The translations under genes and the position numbers were made by a program. Below the pieces are notes generated by a model. That model was not told where the DNA came from. It worked only from the letters and a program-made list of their open reading frames with translations, and did no database searches. DNA of 64,000 bases, taken from positions 10,356,501 to 10,420,500 of the forward strand of contig JAKSXM010000007.1 in NCBI GenBank assembly GCA_022575985.1, given 5' to 3'. This stretch comes from Anagrus nilaparvatae. Taxonomy: Eukaryota > Arthropoda > Insecta > Hymenoptera > Mymaridae. Below are positions 25,801 through 42,800 of this stretch, one piece after another. The first letter of the stretch is position 1. Every line of letters starts with the position of its first letter.

Positions 25801-27071
25801 TTCTAAAATAGCAGGCATTTCTAATGAAACTGGCTTACTTCCTAATGATACAAAAAGACCTGGGATCTCTTTAATGAGAGTTGGTTCACCTTGTTGAGAT
25901 ACCAACCTGGCGGTACTGCTAACTAGTCCTAATTTTCTTACATAAGAATTCCATTGCGTGTTTTCATTCACTCCTAAATAATGATAATTATTTAAAAATT
26001 AATGTATATTATAGAATAGAAAGTATTTATATGCAGATATGAAATTTTTCTATTTATTTAAAATACTTAATAAAACTTAATTAAATTATGATTGTTGTAC
26101 TAACTTTTACTTTCTATGATATTGAATCTTTCATAATTGCAAATGCATGGTTTACCAGAAACGGACACAGCTGTTAAAATAAACCAAATTTTATAATTTT
26201 ACCCAATACATAGATATAAAAAATAATCAAATTAATGCATACATTCAATTCTAAGAACTGATAACCCATTATTTATAAAACAATGCTCTTGCATTAATGC
26301 TGTTGAAAATTTAGTTATATGATCTAAATCAGTTTCAAGAATTATAGCTAAATTTTGATTGGATGTCCATGTGACAATGTATCCATAATCTTCAAGCTAT
26401 TATAGAAAAAATTATGATAGGAATAAAATTTTTGATTTTTAAAAATTAAAATGTATATACTTTTGTTGCTTTTGAAAATCCAATAGGATTGTAGCTAGAC
26501 AAATCAGCTTCAATCAAAACAAACATTTTTGTGTCATTTTGTAAAGATGCTTGTCCAATGTTATAAGTTTGCAATGGAAATACAGTTTTACCATAAGGAA
26601 ATAATAACCAATCAGAAACTTCAACTTTTTGCTAAAAATAATAAAAATACATATTATTTTACAATGAATTTTTTTATTCAATTTTCTAGAAAATTAAATT
26701 CAATTTTCTTCTAAACTTACTTCAGGATAAATAGTGCATAGCCTTTTATCTCCTTGATACCAAAGTAAATCACCAAGTTTTGCAGAATTACTATTACTAC
26801 AGAAGGAAGAACTTAAAAAATTCTTATTTATACCATTAGTACCATTTTGAATTTTGTTATTAGCATCTAAAAATTTTAAAAATAATTTTTAGGTTCGAAA
26901 GCAGTAAATATAAAATTTTTTACCTTCTTTTGCACTAGCTGCAGTGTATAACATTATTGATGGTCTTGAATTATCAGTAACTTTTAATATTGTGCTGAGA
27001 CGTGTCTTCAATGAAGACAATCTCCAAGATTGCACCCATGTTGCCACCATATATAATAAAGTTAATAACAT
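22862..27071 (-). CDS. HLCS: Biotin-protein ligase (holocarboxylase synthetase)
   Basis: About 16 exons with short introns encode a protein of roughly 900-1,000 residues. The ligase attaches biotin, through biotinyl-5'-AMP, to carboxylases such as acetyl-CoA, pyruvate, propionyl-CoA and methylcrotonyl-CoA carboxylase. The catalytic core is in the C-terminal exons (about 24,050-22,862): TKGQGRGRNVWLSPEG (the GRGR nucleotide loop) spans exons at 23.85 and 23.75 kb, followed by the KWPND signature, DLRKISGLKV, GVGINL and the C-terminal cap domain ending FDVLRGLIAPKIS. The long N-terminal half, including VCGNVGNEIASQLIEYIVQGG near 25,000, matches the extended metazoan architecture with a glutamine-amidotransferase-like region. 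I chose the ATG at 27,071 (MLLTLLYMVATWVQSWRL), which starts with a hydrophobic segment; its first exons (27,071-26,924 and 26,866-26,721) splice in frame. All core motifs are intact. It is divergent from VARP. Confidence 0.92.
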
Positions 27072-28141
27072 TCCTGAATGAATGTTGAAAAGATGTAAAA
27101 ATGCTAATAAAATCTTGTTACATTAGCCATTCTGTTAAAAAAGAAAAATTTAATTGAAATTTTCATTTATGATTTTTTAAAATTATTTAGTATTCTCTAA
27201 AAAAATTATTGATTTATTAAAAACATAAAAATTTTAAATATAAATTTGTTTATTTATCCTTACATTTTAAAACTTTATTTAAATAACAATTAAAAAATAA
27301 AGCAAATCACTCAAATTAAGTTTTTTTATTTTGCAAAATTTATTATTATATTTTATGTAATTACATGAAAACGGAAGACAAATAGCATGGAAAACGGAGT
27401 TTTTTCTTCTGCTATATAGTATATATATGTGGGCCGAGAGCGCACAAAATATTTGAATGTGTACGTGTAACATAATAGTAACATAACGTGGGTCCATGTG
27501 ATTCCAATTCCTGCGTGTATCAGCGTATTGATTCCGGCCCTTCCCCACTCCAAAAGAAAATTGGACCTGTGAAACGGGGATTTTTATAACTTTAGGTTCA
27601 GCTTGAATTAAAAATAAGTAAAATTTTTGCATAAAATATAATAATTAACATTAAAAACCATTTTATAATTAAAATATCTATTTTAACAAATCAAATTTTT
27701 AAAACAAAGTATTGCTGTTGATCCGATTATCCGAAACGACCGAAACACATAGTATAATATACGATTTTGAGACACCATGTATAGGAAAAATATTTTCATA
27801 AATATTGCAATAAGCAATAATAATGTAAATTGTAAATAATTATTTTATGCAATCTTAAGGTTAACCAGTTTAAAATTATACTAAAACAAGAATTATTGAT
27901 TACTTAATAAAAAAAGAAATAATCACCATTAAAAAAATGATGCTCAAGCAAAGAAAATTTCTAATAAATAAGAAACAGTGTGTTTTACACAGAAAAAGAT
28001 TTATTCTTTATCTTCAAGATGCCAAAATTTTCAATTTTATTAAATAAAATAAATGCTAATTTTATAAATATTCAGTTTAAACAATTACTAATTAAAATTT
28101 CTATGAACAACTTATGGATTAAGCAAAATAATAATAATAAA
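27072..28141. promoter_or_regulatory. Bidirectional intergenic region between biotin ligase and VARP
   Basis: About 1.07 kb separates two divergent starts. A patch at 27,400-27,560 is richer in G and C than its surroundings (GGGCCGAGAGCGCAC, AACGTGGGTCCATG, ATTCCGGCCCTTCCCC). A promoter is inferred from position only. Its minus-strand open frame has no recognisable protein features. Confidence 0.4.
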
Positions 28142-30899
28142 ATGGAAGTTAATTATGATGAAGATTTATCACAAAATTTATTCTTTCAAACATTACAAAA
28201 AGAACATGATGATGTATTGAGTAGAGCGATTGCTGAAGGATGCATAATATGCATACCTAGAAATGGTACTTTTAATAAAGAATCTTTAACTGAGCAAGAT
28301 TTTTTAGGACATATATTAATACCCAACGACGAATTACCAGGTATATTAGCATAAATAATTTTTAATTTATCATCGATCTTCATTAAATATTATTTACTTT
28401 ATTTACAGCTACTCATTTTCATACTTTGACAAATAAACAAGTTTGTCTAAGTAATAAATTTTTAACAGTAAAATCTGAAAATGGAAAATCATATAATATT
28501 CATCTTCTTTTTGAAGAAACGTTTTATACTGAAGATTTTTATAAATATTGTGTTTGGTGAGAATACAAATAATTTTAAATTTATTTTATATATGTTCAAT
28601 AAATGTTTTATCTACCAGGTGCGTTGAAGGTTTGCTAGAAAATGAATCAAAAACTTTTCAAGATCACATACCGATTGTAACTAACTTAAAAGAATGTATT
28701 AATTTAATTTGGTCCGATTCTTCAAATAAAAATAATATTAAAGATCTTGATTTAGCAATTGAAGAATTTGAAAAGACTAACCAAAATTTAGAAGAATTAA
28801 CTTGTGAAAATCAAAAAGATTTAATTGGATTATTGTTTAAAAAGTGTTTAAAAATATTATTAAATGATTTAATGATAAATAAACATGCAAATGAAAGCAT
28901 TCATTATTTTCAAACAATAAAATTGATAACTGAAACTTATATTTTAGAAGGTCTAAAAGATTTATTACTTCAATCTATATCTGCACATACAGCAGCTGGT
29001 GATGCTAATTTAAATAAAATTATAAGAAATCTAAGTAATATTCATTTACAAGATTTGGGAATAAGAATGGATTTGTACAATGGTATTTTAAGAGGAAAGT
29101 TGGAACTTTCTCGTTTAAATAGATATTATACAATTTTAGGAAAAATTAATTGTTTAAAAAGAGTCACAAATTTTATTTCACAAGAACATTCAATGACAAC
29201 TGATGATTTATTACCTGTTCTTATATTTATAATTATAAAGTCTGGGTTACCAAATTGGTTAGCTCAATTAACATTTATGAAAATGTTTCGATTTTCAATT
29301 GACTCAGAGAATGGTGCAGATGAAGCTGAATTTTTAATAACTTCTTTGGAAGCTGCTGTAGAACATATAAAATCTGATTCACTCAAAGTACAAAATTACG
29401 TAAATAAGTTACCATGTAAGATAGTTGACAATAATTCTAAAGAAATTGATAGATCTAAGATTATAGATATTTTGTTTAATAATATTAAGGATGGAAATTT
29501 AGAAGAAATTGAAAAATTATTATCAAATAAATTTGAAATCATTAACCCTAATAACAAACCGTTGTGCCATCCTTTGTGCCTATGCGAAAAATGCCAAAAT
29601 AATATATCAGAAAATTCAGAATCAGAAATATTAAGTTTGTCTTTTAAAGATGATCAAGGTCTTTCATTACTTCATGTAGCTTGTCTGTATGAAAATGTAA
29701 ATATCGTTGAATATTTATTAAAAAATAATTCTAACCCAAATGATATTAATGGAGAAGGATCAACTCCTCTTCATTATGCATGTACAAAAGGTCATGAAAA
29801 TATAGTATTTACGCTTTTAAATTATAACGCTGATTATAATATTGTTGATTTTAATGGAAATTGTGCTCTACATTTAGCATCAGATTATGGTCATGAAGCT
29901 TGTGTGAAAATGATTTTAAATTTTGTGGAGAAATCAAATAATGCTTTAAACGTAAATCAAATTAATATTCATGGGGATACTTCACTTCATTATGCTTCAA
30001 AATGGGGCTATTGTAATATTGTTAAATGTTTATTAGAATATGGAGCAGATAAAAATATTAAAAATAAAAAAGGTCATACACCATTGTCCATAGCTCATAG
30101 TATTTATGTTATACGATTATTAAATGATTCCAATTTGTGTGAAAATGATTTAACAAAAAAAACAATCACATATTCCGATGAACAAAAAATTTTTGATACA
30201 AATGCAAAGAAAAAAAGGGGAACAATAACTGATACTACTGATGGATTACATAAAATTGATAGATTATTTGCAGCAATATTTGAAGGAGATATTCACCTTG
30301 CTTTGTATTATTTAGGTTTGGAAGGCCCATCTAATGACGAAGAAAAAGACTCAAAAAAAGTTGAATTTCAGCTTTGCCATCCATTGTGTAATTGTGATAA
30401 ATGCAAAAACATTGAAGACCTTGTTTCCAAAAGAAAATATAAACCACCAATTTCTATCAATGCTGTAAATAGTAAAGGCGAATCATCTTTACATATCGCA
30501 TGTGCAGTTGGTTGCACAGAAATCATACAAATATTATTAGACGCTGGAGCAAAAATAAATTTAGCAACAAGATCAGAAGGAAGAACGCCGTTACATTTAG
30601 CAAGTTGGAATAATAAAATTAATGCGGTTAAAATTTTATTAAACAGTGGTAATTGTAATATCGATGCTAAAGATAATTCTAGAGATACTCCCTTACATTT
30701 AGCTGCAAGAGCAGGTAATATTAGAATAGTTGAATTACTTATACGTTATGGAGCAAATACAAAACTTATTAATTTAAAAGGATTTACTTCTTTAGAAGAA
30801 ATTGAAAAAATGGAACCTGATGACATTTTTCTTTCTTTTGCCCTAAGAAATATTATTAAATTGTTAAAAAATGTTTCAGTTAATAATACTAGTCAGTAA
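28142..30899 (+). CDS. ANKRD27: VARP / ankyrin repeat domain-containing protein 27 (VPS9 GEF for Rab21)
   Basis: Three exons (28,142-28,340, 28,409-28,556, 28,619-30,899) give about 875 residues, shorter than vertebrate VARP (about 1,050). The start MEVNYDEDLSQNLFFQTLQ matches the VARP N-terminus, so the upstream in-frame ATGs were not used. A VPS9 domain follows (DLGIRMDLYNGILRGK, TTDDLLPVLIFIIIKSG), the nucleotide-exchange domain for Rab21. Then come two blocks of ankyrin repeats (GLSLLHVACLYENVNIVEYLL; SSLHIACAVGCTEIIQILL). Before each block sits a Cys-rich motif, CHPLCLCEKC and CHPLCNCDKC, the VARP zinc-fingernails that bind VPS29 of retromer. Known VARP also binds VAMP7 and Rab32/38 and works in endosome-to-surface and lysosome-related-organelle sorting. 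It is divergent from the biotin ligase and convergent with IRE1. Confidence 0.93.
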
Positions 30900-31916
30900 A
30901 TAATAAAAAGCCAAATTAAAGCATTTACGTACTTATTCAGCGTAAAATCAAAAAAATATTTAAACATAGTCTTTATAAAATCTACTTTTTATTTAAAAAA
31001 ATTTTATATTAGTCACATTTATTAAAAATATTTATACAAAAAGATTGCACGTTTATATAATATTGTATCATTAAAATGTTTTATCAAAAAACAAAAACAA
31101 TTGTTATGCACATAAATATTTATAAATAAAGTTATTAATTTATTTTTTTTTTTAAATTAAACATATACTATTATCAAACATAAAGTGCAATATTTATATA
31201 TCAAAACTTTAGTCAGTTAAAATTAAAATTAACAAAATATACAAGTAATTTTAAGTAAAATTAAGATCTTTTTTTTAAAACTAACTCTATTGAATGCCAT
31301 TAAAATTTAAGCATTAATGTATAAAATACAAGTGCTTAAAAATTTGTACAATTTTTTTACTTAAAAAAAAAAAAAAAAATCATTTTTCTTGTTAGCGACA
31401 AGTATTTTCTTGCCACTAAGAAAGAAAAATCAAATATGAGCCTAAGTCAAAAATAAAGAATTGCCCTAAATAACAGTTTATCCTCTTTGGGTTTCTATTA
31501 GATAGTAACTTTAAAGAATTATGGGCTATTCTTTATTTTCCTGACCATGGGTCATAATTTTCTATAGTTATATAGATTCTATTATTTATTTCAATACAAT
31601 TACGTTATATCAAATTTTTTATAGTAAATACATATGTTTAAGAGTATAAAATCTATCTTACAAACAAGTATCACAAATATTTTTAATTTCTATATATCAC
31701 ATAGGATTTGATGGAGTTTTAGAAAATAAATATTTTTTTGAAATAAACTTTTACATTCTTTTGGTTTCTTTGATTTTAATGCTATTGTTTGTACGATTTC
31801 TTGTAATATAAAATATTTAGTTTCTAAAATTCGATTCAACTGATCCTCTGTGAAGAAAAAAAAATTGAATATATATACATAAATAAAATATAAACATTTT
31901 TTATACAATAACAAAT
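30900..31916. other. Convergent 3' intergenic region
   Basis: The 3' UTRs of VARP (+) and IRE1 (-) lie here. It is AT-rich, with an A-run near 31,365. A short hairpin (TTCTTGTTAGCGACAAG) sits at 31,387. No gene recognised. Confidence 0.5.
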
Positions 31917-35695
<3,779 letters not shown>

Positions 35696-36825
35696 TTTTG
35701 GAGTTTAAAAATTTTTTTATCTTTTCAAAAATCATCTAATTAACAGAAATTAAAAACTTTAATTTTGTTTAAACTTAAAATAATTTGAGCCAATAACTAA
35801 CAAATATTTATTTAACATTAAATTTTTGTAAAAAAAAAAACTTTAAAACATTATGATTTCATATTTATTGCATCATGTTCTTGATATAGCAGTTAGCAGC
35901 TTGCATCAAAGTTTATATTTTACAAAAAAAAAAAACCAACTTTTATAACTTTTTATTTGTTATTTATTTTCTCTTCAATAATATGATTGACAGTCAAATT
36001 GTTTGCACGTATTAATAATTGTTTTTTGGTAGCTGTTAATTGTTGTGTAATAAAGAAATGATATTTCCAGCACATTTTTGATAAAGTTTTTAGACATATG
36101 GTAATTAATTTCCATGGCATGAAGTACGTATAACGTTTTTTATTGTATTTAATCAACTCTACACGATAACTGATAAAATAGTAATAAATTATTATTTGTG
36201 TAAGGTAAACTTTTATATATTTGTTATCAATACTGTATTTGTTTTCTGTTATGTTTCGTTATATATAAATATGGCGTCAAAAATAATATAGTGCGACAGG
36301 TTGTATTAGGTTTGTATATATAGGTGTCTCGTAGCTCGGTGAATTGTGAATTTTATGCTGTGTGCATTTTGCGATAACTATAACTATATCTGCAACAAAA
36401 ATTTCTTTTTTATTTACTTTTTTATTGTTATAACAGATTGTATTTCTTTTGTTTTTAATAATTAAAAAAATGTAATATACCTATATTAGATTTAAATTTT
36501 AATAAGAAAGCTTTATATTTATTTAAAATTAAAATCTTGTAATATGTATTAATATATTATATTAACAGAGATTATTTGTTTACAATTTTAAATATATATT
36601 TTTTAAAGTTTAATTTTTGTTCATTTTTATCATTTACCGGCTATCTAATTTGTGATTAAAAAAACATTCCACTTTAAGAAGTGTTAAATTAAGCAATAAG
36701 TGAAAATTATTATTTACTAATTTTTAATGAAATTAATATTTATTTTTATAAAAAAAAACAAATTAATAAAATGTCATACATAATAAATAATTTTTCAATA
36801 TCAAAATAAAAAATTATTAATAACA
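35696..36825. promoter_or_regulatory. Bidirectional intergenic region between IRE1 and VPS8
   Basis: 1.1 kb separates the divergent IRE1 and VPS8 starts. A locally GC-richer patch at 36,290-36,380 (GTGTCTCGTAGCTCGGTG) may mark a transcription start. No element is confirmed. Confidence 0.4.
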
Positions 36826-39800
36826 ATGGCTGAAGAAAATGGTACTAACACTACTAACTCTGATTTTGGATCACAAGAAAATTTGACAGCTGATATAATA
36901 AATTTAGAAATCGAGGAGGTATTAAATTAATTTATCCTTTAAGTGATGTTATTTAAGAATGAAATTAAATTACAGTTAGATGATGCTGAATATGCCATTC
37001 CTTCAGTTGAAAAATTACCATCGTTGGAAAGTATACTTGCAGAACCTGATGATGTTAGTTCATTAGGTGGTACTGATGATGAAATAGCAAATTTATCTCT
37101 TGAAAGATTAACAACAGCAAGTGAAACTTTAAGTATTGGAAGTCTTTTATCTTTAAGTTCACCGAGTAGACCTAAAATGAAAGCATCTCCATCATCTGGT
37201 GTAATTCTTCGACATTTGATATTAAAAGGAGTTAGCACACAAATTGCTTCTGCTAGTGTATGTTAAATTAATAAAATATAACTTAAAAAAAAAATTAATT
37301 TTTTAATGCAAAACTTATTTCTTAAAATAGGAAAAAATAAATGCAGGACTTGCTAGTGCAGTTGCTGCAAATGGAAATATGCTTGCAATAGGTACTAGTC
37401 ATGGTATTATCTTAAATTTTGATGCAGCTCAAACATTAAAATGGTGTCACAGAGATACAAAACATCAAGGAGCAGTTTCTGCTATTTGTTTTAATCATGA
37501 TGCAACTCGTATTCTTATTGGTTTTGCTAAAGGAAATATTATTATGTTGGATACCTTAAATGGGAAAATACTCAGAACTTTAACTGATGTTCATCCTCCA
37601 GGAACAGCTGTATTACATATCAAAGTAAAATATTTACAAATTTAAAAAATATTCTTTAAATTTTAAATTTTAATTTGTTTTTAATAGTTTACAGATTCTC
37701 CAAAATTAGCCTTATGCAGCGATAGTGGAGGTTCAGTTTTTGAATTAAGTTTCACGAGAACTATGGGAGTTAGAGGATGTGATAGCAAATGTTTGTTTAG
37801 CGGATCAAGAGGAGAAGTTTGTGCTATAGAACCATTATTGTTAGGAGATTTATCGAATCATCCTTTGCAAAATTATGTTTTAGTTGCATTGGCTACTTTA
37901 TCTAAAGTTATTGTAGTTTGCATTAGACCAAGAATGAGAGTTGTATTAACTCATCCATTAAATGGTGCTCCTGCAGCTCCACCGCAAGTTGCTTGGCAGC
38001 TAGTAGTTATTCGTTCAGTAAATGGTTCAAAAATTGTAGATCCTGTACTTGCTCTTGGTAGAGATACAGTTATTCATTTTTATCAAGTATGTAAATTTAT
38101 TTTATTTATTTATTTAAATTTATTTATTTATTTCAAAAGGAGCAAGACTCTATAATTATAATATTGAATAAAAAAGCATAATAAAAAATACCATATAATA
38201 ACTAGCAGAATAGTTAAAGTAAAAAAAAAGAAAAATTTATAATAAAAATGAAATTCATTTGAAAAACAAAGCAATTTTGTATAAAAAGTTAGTTTTAATT
38301 TAAATTATAATTGATCTTTAAAACAAAACAAATGTTTATTTTTATTAATTTATTTATTTATTTTTTTTTTTATTACTAAAGTTTTTAAAACTTTCTCAGG
38401 TTTGCAGTGAACCTGGAATGAGAGTGCGATTAACACCTTTGCGAAGAATAATTTTAACATATACTATGAGTAATTTACGTTGGATGAATTCAAGATCTTT
38501 AGCTGTATTAGATATTCAAGAAAAACTTCATTTATTAGATGTCCGAACCCAAGAAAATTTAGAAACTTTGGATATAAGTAATGTTGGATTATCATATGCT
38601 TCAAGTCACTATAAAGGATTATCAACTGGAGGAAATGTATCAAAAGCAATGGCATTAGCTGGAGAAAGAGCTTGCTATAATACAGTGATAACTTTTGGAT
38701 CTCAATTACTACTTTTAGGTATGAAAAGTTTACATGCTGTATGCATTAGGAGTTGGACTGAAAGGATTTGTCACTTGACAATGCAGAAAAGATACAAAGA
38801 AGCTTTACATCTTGGATTAGAATTTTACAGTGATAAAGGTAAAGCTGTAACAGGTCTTCGAGGTTCAAAACAGCGTCGTAAACAAATAATTCAAGATAAA
38901 GTTTGTCAAGTTTTGAATAATTATATGGATGAATTATCAGTATCAAATATTTCAAATAATTCTGTTGTAAATGATGATTTAGAAATAATAGCAACTTGTG
39001 TTGAATATTGTGTTCAGTTAGAATTGACAGAAATTTTATTTAATAAGTTATGGGATCTCGTTTCAGAAAACGAAGTTTGTAAAACGACATATTTACGTGC
39101 CTTAGAAAATCCATTACTAGAAGGAAGTTTAACACCGCAATTGCCTCCTTTAATTGCTCAACAACTAGTTGCTTTATTTAATGAAGAAAATAAGCTTGAA
39201 TCGCTTCAGTCGATAATCATTTTATTGAATGTAGATTGCTTAGATATTCATCAAGTAACTACAATTTGTAAACAACAAGGTTTATGGGAAGCATTGATCC
39301 ATTTACAAACTGCTGCTTTGGGTGATTTTACAGCTCCCATACATCAATTAGTTCCAATTCTTGAAAATCATTTGACTGAAAATAATTCCGAATCAACTGT
39401 TTCATGGGATTGTATTAATTTAGGTAATGCATTATTAGTGTATGCAAGTTGCTGTTTAACAGGACGTCAATTTCCAAGAAAAAATGAATTACCAGAGGGT
39501 CAAACTCGTAAAGTTAAAGCCGATGTTCTCAGGGCACTTTTGTCTCAACATTCCAGTTTAGCTAATGAAACAGAAAAACAATATCCTTACTTAAGAACTT
39601 TGTTAAGTTTTGATACCAAAGGTTTTTTAGATGCTCTTGCTATGGCATTTCAAGAACCTGAATTTACATCAGAAATGGGACTTCGTCAAAGGCAACGAGT
39701 GGTTGATATTTTATTTAATTTAGTTATATCAAATTCTCCAATCAACAATATAAATGTTAATTGTTTAACAAACGAACAAAAAATTTTAGTTTTAATATTT

Positions 39801-42800
39801 ATAATAAATGAAGTCATTGAAGATACAGTTACTCTTGAATCAAGTGCATTATTTAAAATAGCACAGGCACTTTGTATTGATACATCGAGAGAAAATAAGA
39901 CTAAACGTGAAAGTGCTTTAATAAAATTATTAGATAGTAATAAATTAGGTAGTATATCTGAAAGTACTGTTTTAAATTTAGCAAAGCAAGCTAATTTGTA
40001 AGTATTTATTATATTGATATTTGAAAAAGTAGATTCAATTTTACTCAAATAAATGTTTTTTGTTCTAGCTTGCGAGTTTTAGAATTAGTTTATACAAATC
40101 GTGGAGATTGGGAATTGGTTTGTAAATGTTTAATCGATGATAAGTTAAGACACAATGAAGTTTTACCGTTAATTCAACAACTTCCTACTATTCAAATAGA
40201 ACAAATAATTAAAAAATATAGTAAAGAGTTAATAGAAATTGATGTTAATACTTACGTTAATATGATAATTACTAGATTACCAGATAAAATAAACGATATT
40301 ATAAACGATTTAAATAATTTTCCAAAGACTAAATATATATTATTGTCAGCTTTTTACCAAATAGATAAAGAAGAAAAAGTTGAAAATAATAAAAATGAAG
40401 AAAATTTTGATAATAATAATTTTAACAATAAAAAAATGAGTAAAATTAAAAATATTAAATACGAATTAAATGAAAAAGATTTAGAAGATTATTTAAAGTT
40501 AATGTGTGAATATAATCCGGAAAAAGTGATGAATCACCTTCGAAGTTCATATGGATGTTCATGGGAAAATGCATTAAATATCGTTAGAGAAGCTAGTCGA
40601 AAAGATGCTGAAGCTCTTTTATATGAACAATTGGGGGATTATAAAAACGCTTATGACATTTTACTTAGCCATCTAAAAGAAGTTTTAAATAAAGTAAGAT
40701 ATAAATATTTTTTAAATACTTTAAATTAATTATTAAATTTTTTTTATTTTTAAAGTAAAAATTTGACTTTTTTTAAAAGTTGGCCAGCTTTGAGAAAGTT
40801 GTTTAAAATTTTGACATGACTGATTCAAATTAATTGTATTAAAAAATCTTATGTACCATTAAAAATATTAAAAACACGAGGCTTGGTTGAAAAAGAAATA
40901 AAACGTCCCAGATCATATAAAATAGTATATTACGAGCCCGTATCCAGAAAAGTAAAAAATGGCCCAAATCGCAAGTAACTTACCATCCGAGGCGAAGCCG
41001 AAATATTTCGAATTCGGGATATGATTTATCGTTAACAATATTATTGAATATATTTACATTTGTGAGATTCGGTTTAAGCAGAATGCTAAAAAATACCATT
41101 CATCAAATAGGGAGCTTGCATGGGTCAAAAATTTGATAATTTTTGTGCATAATCTGAAATTGCATAAAAAAATATTAGACATGTATTTTTTGATTTTTTA
41201 AAATTACAAGAATTAACGGAGTTATAGAGGTTTCAAAAACCAGATTTTCGTCAGAGGTTTGACGTCACAATGTATTTGTATACGGTAGGCGTGACGTCAT
41301 CACTTTTTTAATTATCATTTTTTTGAAAAATAAAAAAATACGTATCTAATATTTTTTGATCTATATTCAAATAATTCATAAAAATCATTAACATTCCGAC
41401 CCATGCAAGCCCCCTATTGTGTGAATTTGGGGTCCAACATTTTTAATTTAAAAAATCACCCAAATTCGCCCAAAGTCCACTACTCCAGTAAAAATACGGG
41501 GGGGGGGGGGTTGCACTTACGGTTGCGAATATGAGATTTGCTCTAGTATAGGTTTTTTGGGTCGCTGAACACGAAAATCGGGGTCATTTGGCAGAGAAAA
41601 TTCCGCATCACCCTTAAATTTGCAAAAACTACCCCCACACTTGAAACACACTACACTTGAAAATTTTTTTCCCTGCTTATTCAACACTTAAATTAAGTCC
41701 AAATTGAATATTTATTAATAATTATACATAACAGGAGTCAAGTACATTTGAATAACAGAATTTTTTTAATCGTGCACCTAAGTTTAAGCTTCAGGCTAAA
41801 ATATTACCTACATTTAGCTCTTATGCATAACTAATTAGGCTCTTTAAAAATATTTTAAAAACGAATAATTTCCCAGTTACTCCAGTCAAAATACGGGTTT
41901 GGTTGTATTTTCACTGGTGAACACGAAATTTCCTCTACTATAGGTTTTTTGGGTTGCTGAAAACGAAAATCGGGGTCATTTCGTAAAGAAATGGGGGCTT
42001 TACCCTTAAATTTGCAAAACCTACCCCCAAAAAGGGTTTTTTTTTTTACATATTCGCACTTTGAGTGCTCAGATTTGCACCATACAGGTTTTTTGGGTCG
42101 TTGATCAAAAATTTCGACTTTTTTTTCATAAATAATCAATATTTCACCCTTAAAATAGCTAAAACTACCCCTAAAAGAGATTTCTTTGCTACTTTCGCAC
42201 TTTGTGCATCCAGGATATGCCCATATAGGTTTTTTGGGTCGGTAATTAAGAATTTTGACTTATATTTCATAAATAATAAATATTTCACCCTTAAAATAAC
42301 TAAAACTATCCTTTAAAGGGGTGTTTTTGTTATTTTCGTACTTTTAGCATCCAGGATATGCCCATATATAGGATTTTTAGGTCGCTAATCAAGAATTTCG
42401 ACTTCTTTTTCCTAAATAATCAATATTTCACCACAAAAAAGGAGTCCAAATTCTTAAATAGTGACCCCAAAAAACCTATATGGGCATATCCTGGACGCTC
42501 AAAGTGCGAAAATAACAAAAACACCCCTTTAAGAGGTAGAAAATATAGTCTATTATTTGAAATTCTTTGAAGCATAATAAAGTATAATGCCAAATAAATA
42601 TATATCCATTGAAAATTGAAAAAAATACCCATGAAATAAATATGAATTTTTATTATTAAATAAAAATACTTGATTTTTGAGCTAACAATTTTTTCTTTAT
42701 TTTGCAATAAATTGCCCACGTTTCGAAGACTTTCAGTCTTCATTAATTTGTAAGAACGGTTAAAAATCCGTTTTCAATTTGGCATAATGGATAATTTAAA

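Noticed and set aside
27279..27632. Minus-strand 117-residue frame upstream of the biotin ligase
   Set aside because: Overlapping frames, no conserved motif, and the region fits a promoter between divergent genes.
42065..42743. Several open frames with repeated FFGSLIKNFDFFF peptides
   Set aside because: The peptide repeats simply reflect the 140-bp tandem DNA units, on both strands.
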